From contig JAIFND010000070.1 in the NCBI GenBank assembly GCA_020047915.1, positions 1-40,777 of the forward strand: a DNA stretch of 40,777 bases, given 5' to 3'. The stretch is from a bacterium (GTDB taxonomy: Bacteria; Planctomycetota; UBA11346). The first letter of the stretch is position 1; each line of letters starts with the position of its first letter. The notes beneath the pieces are model-generated. The model was given only the letters and a program-made list of their open reading frames with translations. It had not been told where the DNA came from and ran no database searches. Position numbers and translations under genes: made by a program. This document shows positions 1-7,268 of this stretch, in pieces.

Positions 1-180
1 GCCGGGCTTGGTCGGGCCGTCCTTGTTCTCTCCGTACCAGTAATAGGTGCCCTCGTGGAACAGGACGCCGCCACCGTGCGCCTGGATGGGCTTGCCGTCG
101 AGGTCGAGCCAGATCTCGCCTGGGCGGAATCCCTCGGCTGGCATCATGGAGGACTGTGGATTCGCTGGGTGCTTGGGCAT
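1..180 (-). CDS. Glycoside hydrolase family 43-like protein, N-terminal fragment (runs off the left edge)
   Basis: Reverse-strand translation MPKHPANPQSSMMPAEGFRPGEIWLDLDGKPIQAHGGGVLFHEGTYYWYGENKDGPTKPG. The 'IW.D.DG.PI.AHGGG.L...TYYWYGE' block is typical of GH43-type enzymes. Absent from the ORF track because it is open at the window edge. Confidence 0.65.
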   Translation of the reverse strand, partial: MPKHPANPQSSMMPAEGFRPGEIWLDLDGKPIQAHGGGVLFHEGTYYWYGENKDGPTKPG

Positions 181-423
181 GGCAGGACTTGGGATGGGTA
201 CGGCCTTGATGAGCAGCTTATGCGTTTCCGGAGGCGGACCATGAAATGATGTCCGGTTCTTTGTCGAGGCGAGTGGGGCCAAGGCGGAAGGTGCAGGCTT
301 CGGCACTGAGCGCATCAGATATAGAATCTGTGCACGCTGGCGTCGTTGCATCCATGCGCGATCTTTATCGACGCATGCGCGTCCACCTAGGGACGGGGCC
401 TCCTTTTTTGCGACCATTCTGGA

Positions 424-1137
424 ATGCGCATCACGCTCCTCATCCTTGCCTGTTTCACCCTTCTGTTTGCCGCGGACCAGCCCATGACCGATCCTCTCCT
501 CCACGCCAAGGACCGCGTCCTCTTCGAAGGCGACAGCCTGACCGACGGGCTGCGCAACAACTACGGGCGCATGGAGGCGTGGGACCGCACCTGGGCGCAT
601 CGCGCCGACGAGTGGCTCTTCGCCCATCGTCCCGACCTCGACCTGGAGAGCCGGAACCTGGCGGTCGGCGGCAGTTCGGCCAAGACCCTGCTGAACCGGG
701 TCGAGTTGGCGGTGGCCTATAAACCGAGCGTCATTCTGCTGACCATCGGCACCAACGATGCGATCATGAAGGTTCCGGTCGAGACCTTCAGCGAGCAGTT
801 CACCGCCTGGTGCGATCGCCTGCGTGCCGCCGGCTGCCGCCGCATCATTCATGTCGGTGGCTTCCCGCCCTGCCCCAACGTCGATGACGAGACGCGGGGC
901 ATCCTCGCGCGCTGCGCGCCCTACTGGGCCGCCGCCAAGCAGGTGGTCGAAACACGCGGCGGCCTCGCCATCGATGTCGCACCCTACCTGCTGCCCCGCG
1001 TCACCGCCCTCGACCGGCGCTGGAAGCATCACACCGTCTATAGCAGCGGCGTGCATTATAACGCGCTCGGCAACGAATTGATCGCCGGCGCGGTGCTGAC
1101 CTCGCTGGGCTTGATGGCGGTGCCAGATGTCCACTGA
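424..1137 (+). CDS. SGNH/GDSL-family hydrolase, secreted
   Basis: 237 aa; N-terminal signal-like MRITLLILACFTLLFAA; GDSL block EGDSLTDG, NLAVGGSSAKT, and GTND block (LLTIGTNDAIM). Confidence 0.85.
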   Translation: MRITLLILACFTLLFAADQPMTDPLLHAKDRVLFEGDSLTDGLRNNYGRMEAWDRTWAHRADEWLFAHRPDLDLESRNLAVGGSSAKTLLNRVELAVAYKPSVILLTIGTNDAIMKVPVETFSEQFTAWCDRLRAAGCRRIIHVGGFPPCPNVDDETRGILARCAPYWAAAKQVVETRGGLAIDVAPYLLPRVTALDRRWKHHTVYSSGVHYNALGNELIAGAVLTSLGLMAVPDVH

Positions 1138-1163
1138 CCACGGCTTTATCAGCCGTCGCTCTG

Positions 1164-1215
1164 CTAGCGGGGCGACGCCCATAATCAGCCTCGGGCTGGG
1201 GCGGAGCCCTGCTAG
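1164..1215 (+). repeat. 52-bp interspersed repeat, copy 1
   Basis: CTAGCGGGGCGACGCCCATAATCAGCCTCGGGCTGGGGCGGAGCCCTGCTAG. Termini CTAGCGGGGC/GCCC(C/T)GCTAG are inverted. Internal mini-hairpins GGGCG-A-CGCCC and CAGCC-TCG-GGCTG. Confidence 0.9.
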
Positions 1216-1282
1216 AGTCCTTGAGGGCAGCGACTTTGACCTGCCAAGTCAAAGTCGGCAAAGTCGCTGCCCTTGAGGACTC
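1215..1282. repeat. Long imperfect inverted repeat (24-bp arms, 20-nt loop) with a nested alternative hairpin
   Basis: Left arm GAGTCCTTGAGGGCAGCGACTTTG (1215-1238); right arm CAAAGTCGCTGCCCTTGAGGACTC (1259-1282), 22 of 24 positions complementary. Alternative hairpin CGACTTTGAC (1231-1240)/GTCAAAGTCG (1248-1257). Confidence 0.9.
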
Positions 1283-1300
1283 GGGGGTGCGGGGGCACAG

Positions 1301-1340
1301 CGCCCATAATCAGCCTCGGGCTGGGGCGGAGCCCCGCTAG
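1301..1340 (+). repeat. 52-bp interspersed repeat, copy 2 (5' end degenerate)
   Basis: CGCCCATAATCAGCCTCGGGCTGGGGCGGAGCCCCGCTAG matches the last 40 bp of the repeat. Confidence 0.85.
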
Positions 1341-1341
1341 A

Positions 1342-1374
1342 GTATGCGCAATTGCATCTATGGACTGCGCATAC
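1342..1374. promoter_or_regulatory. Inverted repeat, candidate operator upstream of the GH2-like gene
   Basis: GTATGCGCA (1342-1350) and TGCGCATAC (1366-1374): perfect 9-bp arms, 15-bp spacer, about 100 bp upstream of the ATG at 1471. Confidence 0.4.
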
Positions 1375-1470
1375 CGTATGGGGACCAAGCTGGGTATCAC
1401 GATATGAGAACCAAACAGACCATCCCTTCGTCACGTCCTTCTTACACGACGTTTCTTCATCGGAGTCCAC

Positions 1471-4400
1471 ATGGAATACCGCACTGTCATCGCTGTGATG
1501 CTGGCCCTTCTCTTCGCTCTGACGGGGTGTGGGGGTCAAGCTGATGTGCCGCCTGGCCCTGCCCGTGCCCCGGCCGAGTCCCCGTCCACCGTCGTGGCCG
1601 AGCCGCGGCCGGTTGCGCCGAAGGTCACGCCTACGATGGGGACACTGTCAGCACCGAGCGACACCGCGGTGGTGCCTTCCGGCGAGTATCTGACCTGGGG
1701 CAAAGAGCCGGTCGAACCGGCCAGCAGCACGCGTTCGACCATCTGCCTGAACGGTTTGTGGCAGTTCGTGCCCAATGCCGACCCCGACAAGCTGGTCCAG
1801 CCTGAGGGGGGCTGGGGCTGGATGCGCGTGCCAGGATCGTGGCGTAACGCCGGCTGGCCGGGCGCCTTTTATGGCGTGGTGGCGATCGGTAGCGCGCCGA
1901 GTTGGAAGGGCTTCACCAAGAACAACCAGGTCAGCGCCGGCTGGTACCAGCGGCCAATCCGCATCCCCGGAGCCTGGGCCGGCAAGCGTGTGGTGCTCGA
2001 CCTCGCGCGCGTCAGCACCGACGCCACCGTGTTCCTCGACGGCCAGCCGGCCGGCCAGGTGGGCTGGCCGACCGGCCAGGTTGAGCTCAGCACGCTGATC
2101 AAGCCGGGCACCGAGCAGAGCCTGCGCGTGCTGGTGCTGTCCACCGCCGGGGTGAAGGAGTTCGCCCAGTTCATGGGCACCGCCACCGAGCAGGTGACCA
2201 AGACCAAGGCCGAGACCAACGCCCGTGGTTTGATCGGCGACGTCACGCTGACTGCCCTGACGCAGGGTCCGACGATCAGCGAAGTGTTTGTCAAGCCGAC
2301 GGTGGTGCCGCGCACGCGCATGGATCTCGAGGTCACCCTCACCGGCGTGCGCAGCGCCGGCCCGGCGACCGTGGTCGCCACCCTGACCGGGCGAGACGGT
2401 GCCGTGGTCAAATCCTACGAGGCTACAGTCAGCCTGAGCGCCAGCGACAGCCAGGTGGTGCAGGCCGGATGGGACGTGGATGGCGTGCAGGTGTGGGATC
2501 TGGGCAAACCGAACCTCTATCAGGTCGAGGTCGCGGTGCGCGGCGGTGGCGTGCAGGACAGCGCCAGCGAGCGCTTCGGCTTCCGTCAGATCCGCATCGA
2601 TGGCCGCAAACTCTACCTCAACGGCAGCGAGATCCGCCTGCGCACCGCGCTGCCGGACGGGTCGATGCACACCGAGATCCAGGTGCGCGAGAGCATCGCC
2701 CAGGCGCGCGAATTCGGCTACAACTTCTATGAACTGTGGCCGAACTCCATCCAGCGGCGTGGCGAGGAGGACTACCAAGAGGTGGTCTCGCGCATCGCTG
2801 ATGAAGAGGGCTTTCTGATCAGCGGCATCATGCCGCATATGGCAGACTCGATCAGCGGCGCCGGTTTCGATAGGGCCGCCTATGCAAAGCAACTCGCGGC
2901 CTTCAGGCGCATGCGCAACCATCCGGCGGTGATCATGTGGGGCAGCAGCGGCAACTACTTCGGCCACAATACCGACCAGGATCCACGCAATATCGGTCGG
3001 CGCGGCTTTGCTGACCGCGACGCAGAGTACCTCAAGCGGGCCAAGCTCGGCAACGAAGGCATCGCGCTGATCAAGGCGATGGACCCGACGCGCCCGACCT
3101 TCACCCACCACGGCGGCGATGTCGGCGACGTGCATACCTGCAACAACTACCTCAACCTGATGCCACTGCAGGAGCGCGAGGAATGGCTCAGCCAGTGGTC
3201 GCAGGATGGCACCATGCCGTTCTGGCCGGTCGAGTTCGAGACGCCGATGAACCTCAGTCTGAACCGCGACCGCAACAACCACTTCAACAGCGATACCAGC
3301 GAACCGTTGATGAGCGAATACTGCGCCAGTTACCAAGGCGAAGAGGCCCATCGCAGCGAGCGCGCCGAGTACCGCAAAGCGATGGCTGCGGGCTACGAGG
3401 GCAAGGGCCGCTGGCGCTTCCGTTCAGTCAATATGGACAGTGAACCGGCATTCCAGGCGCTGCAGGTCGAGAATCAGCGTGCGATCTGGCGCAGTTGGCG
3501 AGCCCTGGGATCGACCACCCTGCCGCTGCCGTGGAATAACGCCATGTCGTGGCGCAACGGTGAACGCAGCGAAGTTCCCGCCCCGGCCTTCGTCCCCGGC
3601 CAGCGTGGCCCGTGGCAGTCGGTCATTCGCAAACAGGAGCGGATCGCACAACCTGCCTGGGCCGCCCTGGCCCAGAGCTCGCCTGACGGGGCCGGTGGTC
3701 CGACCCTGGCCTACATCGCCAACGCCCCTGGCGCCGACCCGGTCGATCTGGTGGCCAAGGACCATCATGCCGTCGCTGGAGCCGAGGTGCGCAAGACCGC
3801 GCTGCTGATCAACGACGAACGCGAGGCCAAGGAGTGGACCGCGACCTGGCGCGTGCAGAGCGAGGGCAAGACCATCGCCGAAGGCAGCCGGAAGGGCCGG
3901 CTCGCGCCTGCCGAGCAGACCTCTGTGCCGATCACCTTCACCACCCCCGCCGTCACCGTCCGCAGCGAGGTCGCCATCGTCCTCGATGCGACGATCGGCG
4001 GCCGCGTCCACCGCGACGCCTTCGCCGTGCAGGTCTATCCAGCCGCGCCGCGCGCTAGCGGCACACTGCTGGCCCTCGATCCGGCCGGCGCCACGACCCG
4101 TGCCCTGCAGGAGCTCGGCTTCACCGTCACGGCCTGGGACGGCAAGCCTGCCGCCGGTCGCGTGGTGGTGGTCGGCCGTCACGCCCTGGCCAAGCCCGAG
4201 GCGCGCGCCCGCGACCTGGCTGCACATGTCGCCGCCGGCGGCCGTCTGATCGTGATGACGCAGGAGCGCAACTGGTACGAGCAGGATCAGGGCCTGCGCA
4301 CCTCGGCCTGGTCGTCGCGCATCGTCTTTCCGGTGTCGAGCATGGCCGCTCACCCGGTGCTCGCCGGCCTGCAGGACGCGGACCTGCGCGATTGGAACGG

Positions 4401-6318
4401 CGCTGGTTCGGGCGTCCCGGCCAAGCCTGTTCCGCTCTACGAGAAAGAATCCCACGGCTATCCGCGCCACGGCTGGAAGTGGGGCAACAGCGGCACGGTC
4501 GCCGGCCTAGCCATCGAGAAGCCGCATCACGGCGCCTGGCGTCCGCTGTTGCAGTGCGAGTTCGACCTGGCCTTCAGCCCACTCATGGAACTGCCCAGCG
4601 GTCCGGGCCTGGTGCTGTGGTGCACCCTCGATCTCGAAGAGCGCAGCCGGCCCGACCCTGTCGCGTCCCTCATCCTGCGTCGGTTGGTCGAGCATGCCGC
4701 CGCTTACACCGGTGAGACGCCGCGTCGTGAGGCGGCGGTCCTCGGTGATGCCACGGTCGTCGCCAGCCTCGGCCTGATCGGCGCGCCGGCAAAGACCCTG
4801 CCTACCGATCTGCGCCCGATCGTCCTGGCCAGCGATGCGGCGGTCAGTGATGCCGACCTGGGCGCCTGGCTCGACCGCGGTGGCAGGGCGCTGGTCCTGG
4901 TCGATGCTACGCGTACTCGGCTGGGCTTCACCACAGGCCTGGCCGAGAAGCATCTCGGCAGCCTAGCCGTGCCGGGCTGGCCCGAGGCGCGTGGTTTGGC
5001 GGCCAGCGACCTGCGGCTGCGCAACGAGGCGACCGTGTCGGTGCTGCAAAGCGCTCCGCAGGGCGGCGAACTCGGGGCCAACGGTCTGCTCGGCCGTCTG
5101 GCGGTCGGTCAGGGCGTGGCCATCCTCACGACCATTGATCCGGGTAGCCTGCCAGCAGCCGAGAAGCCGTGGTTCCACTACAGCCAATGGCGTTGGACGC
5201 GGGCCCTGGCCCAGCTTGCTGGCAACGTCGGCATCGCCGCGCGCGGCGATGGCAAGGCCCTGCTCAGCGATCTCGGTCGGGATGCCCCGCGTCGGCTGGC
5301 CGGGTCGTGGCTGATGCAGGTCGAGCGCCCGCTGGCCCCGGCTGACAAGCCGTGGCAGGACACTCCGCGCTTCGATGCCGGACTCGCCACGGCCGATACC
5401 GCCAACTGGTTCCCCATCCCGGTGCCCGGCGCCTGGGAGAGCAGCGTCAGCCAGTTCGACGGGGCGATCTGGGTGCGCAAGCACGTCGAGATCCCGGCCG
5501 ACTGGGCGGGCCAGAAACTGGTCCTCGATCTCGGCCCGATCGATGATCACGACCAGGTGTGGTTCCAGGGCGTGAAGATCGGTGGTATGGGCAAGGAAAA
5601 CCCAGATTCCTGGCAGACCGCGCGCAGCTATGGCGTGAAGCCGGAATTGGTGAAGGCCGGGCCGGCAGTGATCGCGATCCGCGTCTTCGACTGGTTCGGC
5701 GGCGGCGGATTCAGCGCCAAGACGGCGGCCGAGATGCGCCTGCGCCGTTCCGACAAGCAGGGGACGCCGATCGTCCTGGGCGGCGCGTGGCAGGCGCGCA
5801 TCGAACGCGCCGTGCCGCCGGCCAAGTCGCCCGGCGAACTCGTCGACAGCGGCATCGATGCGGCCGCCGCAACCTGGCATGAACCGGCCACCGACGATCG
5901 GAACTGGCAGGCGATCGTACTACCGCGTCTTTTCGAGGATGCTTTCGCCGACATCGACGGCTCGGTATGGCTGCGCCGCACCATCGCCGTGCCGCAGCAT
6001 TGGCTTGGTCGCGATCTTGAACTCAGCCTGGGCAGGATCGGTAACGATGACGTGGCCTATGTCGGTGGCGTCGAGGTCGGCCGCAGCAGCGGCGCTGGCA
6101 ACCGCGTCTATCCTGTGCCCGCCGCGCTGGTGAAGTCCGCCACGCTGGCGATCGCGGTGCGTGTGTTCAACCGCCAGGGTCCGGGCGGCTTCCTCGGCTG
6201 GAACGACGACCTCGGACTGGCCCTGCCCGGCGACATCGCCGGCGCGGCCTGGTACGAGCACGGCTACCGCACCGACTTCTCGACCGGCGACGACCCGTTC
6301 CGCTACTACCGTTGGTGA
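1471..6318 (+). CDS. Very large GH2-like glycoside hydrolase lipoprotein with multiple jelly-roll/sugar-binding domains
   Basis: 1615 aa; lipobox-like LLFALTGC; N-terminal jelly roll (ICLNGLWQFVPNAD...), GH2-type barrel segments (KLYLNGSEIRLR..., FRRMRNHPAVIMWGSSGN..., IKAMDPTRPTFTHHGG), and two C-terminal jelly-roll repeats (GSWLMQVERPL...; GGAWQARIERAV...). Confidence 0.8.
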   Translation: MEYRTVIAVMLALLFALTGCGGQADVPPGPARAPAESPSTVVAEPRPVAPKVTPTMGTLSAPSDTAVVPSGEYLTWGKEPVEPASSTRSTICLNGLWQFVPNADPDKLVQPEGGWGWMRVPGSWRNAGWPGAFYGVVAIGSAPSWKGFTKNNQVSAGWYQRPIRIPGAWAGKRVVLDLARVSTDATVFLDGQPAGQVGWPTGQVELSTLIKPGTEQSLRVLVLSTAGVKEFAQFMGTATEQVTKTKAETNARGLIGDVTLTALTQGPTISEVFVKPTVVPRTRMDLEVTLTGVRSAGPATVVATLTGRDGAVVKSYEATVSLSASDSQVVQAGWDVDGVQVWDLGKPNLYQVEVAVRGGGVQDSASERFGFRQIRIDGRKLYLNGSEIRLRTALPDGSMHTEIQVRESIAQAREFGYNFYELWPNSIQRRGEEDYQEVVSRIADEEGFLISGIMPHMADSISGAGFDRAAYAKQLAAFRRMRNHPAVIMWGSSGNYFGHNTDQDPRNIGRRGFADRDAEYLKRAKLGNEGIALIKAMDPTRPTFTHHGGDVGDVHTCNNYLNLMPLQEREEWLSQWSQDGTMPFWPVEFETPMNLSLNRDRNNHFNSDTSEPLMSEYCASYQGEEAHRSERAEYRKAMAAGYEGKGRWRFRSVNMDSEPAFQALQVENQRAIWRSWRALGSTTLPLPWNNAMSWRNGERSEVPAPAFVPGQRGPWQSVIRKQERIAQPAWAALAQSSPDGAGGPTLAYIANAPGADPVDLVAKDHHAVAGAEVRKTALLINDEREAKEWTATWRVQSEGKTIAEGSRKGRLAPAEQTSVPITFTTPAVTVRSEVAIVLDATIGGRVHRDAFAVQVYPAAPRASGTLLALDPAGATTRALQELGFTVTAWDGKPAAGRVVVVGRHALAKPEARARDLAAHVAAGGRLIVMTQERNWYEQDQGLRTSAWSSRIVFPVSSMAAHPVLAGLQDADLRDWNGAGSGVPAKPVPLYEKESHGYPRHGWKWGNSGTVAGLAIEKPHHGAWRPLLQCEFDLAFSPLMELPSGPGLVLWCTLDLEERSRPDPVASLILRRLVEHAAAYTGETPRREAAVLGDATVVASLGLIGAPAKTLPTDLRPIVLASDAAVSDADLGAWLDRGGRALVLVDATRTRLGFTTGLAEKHLGSLAVPGWPEARGLAASDLRLRNEATVSVLQSAPQGGELGANGLLGRLAVGQGVAILTTIDPGSLPAAEKPWFHYSQWRWTRALAQLAGNVGIAARGDGKALLSDLGRDAPRRLAGSWLMQVERPLAPADKPWQDTPRFDAGLATADTANWFPIPVPGAWESSVSQFDGAIWVRKHVEIPADWAGQKLVLDLGPIDDHDQVWFQGVKIGGMGKENPDSWQTARSYGVKPELVKAGPAVIAIRVFDWFGGGGFSAKTAAEMRLRRSDKQGTPIVLGGAWQARIERAVPPAKSPGELVDSGIDAAAATWHEPATDDRNWQAIVLPRLFEDAFADIDGSVWLRRTIAVPQHWLGRDLELSLGRIGNDDVAYVGGVEVGRSSGAGNRVYPVPAALVKSATLAIAVRVFNRQGPGGFLGWNDDLGLALPGDIAGAAWYEHGYRTDFSTGDDPFRYYRW

Positions 6319-6356
6319 GCGGAGCGGTTGCGCAAATCGCCAGCCTGTGAGCGCGA

Positions 6357-6368
6357 TCCCATATGGGA
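6357..6368. promoter_or_regulatory. Perfect 12-bp palindrome TCCCATATGGGA, candidate operator
   Basis: Exact palindrome in the intergenic region between the GH2-like CDS and the CBM-like CDS. Confidence 0.3.
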
Positions 6369-6414
6369 AACGCCACCTGGGCCAGAGGATGACACGTCTA
6401 CGCAAGGAGCCTCT

Positions 6415-6954
6415 ATGCATCGTCTGCTCATCAGCCTCTCCCTCGCCGGCCTCTGCGCCGCCGCTGACCCCGCACCCGCCGTCAAGAATCTGGCTGTGAA
6501 CGGGGACTTCACCGCCGGCTGGACCAACTGGAGCCCCAACGAGAACGACAAGAAGTCGGCCGTGGTCAGCCTGCAGAGCGAGGACGGCAACACCTTCCTG
6601 CGCCTGACCAAGCCGACCCAGGTGCTGCCGGCCAAGCGCATCGCCATCGACCCGACGTGGAAGAAGCTGCACGTCAGCTGCCGTATGCGCCTCTCCGGCT
6701 TTACCCCCAACAAAGACCTCAGCTACGGCAATGCGCGGCTGGCCAACAGTTTTGTCCTGCCTGGAGACAAACGTGCCTATCTCGGCATCGTCCTGCTCGA
6801 CGCCGACACCGACGCGACCAAGGATGCCGGCTGGACGAACCTGAGCGTCGTGGCCGAGATCCCGGCCGGCGCGCTCGAGTTCGAGGTCGCCTGCGGCAAC
6901 TTCGGCAAAGCCGGCGAGACCGACTATGACGACATCGTGGTGACCGCCGAATAA
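6415..6954 (+). CDS. Secreted carbohydrate-binding-module-like protein
   Basis: 179 aa; signal peptide MHRLLISLSLAGLCAAADPA, then NLAVNGDFTAGWTNWSPN (CBM4/9-like jelly-roll opening). AAGGAG Shine-Dalgarno just upstream of the ATG at 6415, so the ORF-track start at 6328 is probably too early. Confidence 0.65.
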   Translation: MHRLLISLSLAGLCAAADPAPAVKNLAVNGDFTAGWTNWSPNENDKKSAVVSLQSEDGNTFLRLTKPTQVLPAKRIAIDPTWKKLHVSCRMRLSGFTPNKDLSYGNARLANSFVLPGDKRAYLGIVLLDADTDATKDAGWTNLSVVAEIPAGALEFEVACGNFGKAGETDYDDIVVTAE

Positions 6955-7038
6955 CCAGCGGCTGGCGCATGATCCACGAGGTATTCTGACTGTGGCCCGG
7001 CCGGGGTGCGGGAGCAAATCCCCTGCAGCAACAGCCAG

Positions 7039-7090
7039 CTAGCGGGGCGACGCCCATAATCAGCCTCGGGCTGGGGTGGAGCCCCGCTAG
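7039..7090 (+). repeat. 52-bp interspersed repeat, copy 3
   Basis: CTAGCGGGGCGACGCCCATAATCAGCCTCGGGCTGGGGTGGAGCCCCGCTAG. Perfect 10-bp inverted termini. Confidence 0.93.
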
Positions 7091-7144
7091 AGTCCTTGAG
7101 GGCAGCGACTGGTGCGGGGGCGCAGCCCCTGCAGCAACAGCCAG

Positions 7145-7196
7145 CTAGCGGGGCGACGCCCATAATCAGCCTCGGGCTGGGGTGGAGCCCCGCTAG
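7145..7196 (+). repeat. 52-bp interspersed repeat, copy 4
   Basis: Identical to copy 3. Confidence 0.93.
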
Positions 7197-7268
7197 GTCA
7201 ACCTCGCACGCTCAAGGACCCGAGCGTGGGACTGGACCGCCGGCCGGCAGCCCCAGCATCCCCCCACC

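Larger units (their letters stand above)
7005..7196 (+). repeat. Tandem duplication with 106-bp period (the second unit lacks the last 20 bp)
   Basis: Unit: GGTGCGGGRGC...CCCCTGCAGCAACAGCCAG + 52-bp repeat + AGTCCTTGAGGGCAGCGACT. Starts at 7005 and 7111. Confidence 0.9.

Noticed and set aside
1140-1156. ACGGCT-TTATC-AGCCGT hairpin after the SGNH gene as an intrinsic terminator
   Set aside because: Short stem and no following T-tract; too weak to call as a terminator.
1001-1539. Minus-strand ORFs containing APPQPEADYGR peptides (also 6924-7163)
   Set aside because: The recurring peptide is simply the translation of the 52-bp DNA repeat; no start/RBS support or domain.
1648-3351. 567-aa minus-strand ORF inside the GH2-like gene
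   Set aside because: Composition-biased shadow ORF (His/Ala/Gly-rich); the plus strand is clearly coding.
7005-7196. Short direct repeats suggestive of a CRISPR array
   Set aside because: Only two units, and the 'spacers' are themselves repeated; no cas genes in the window.
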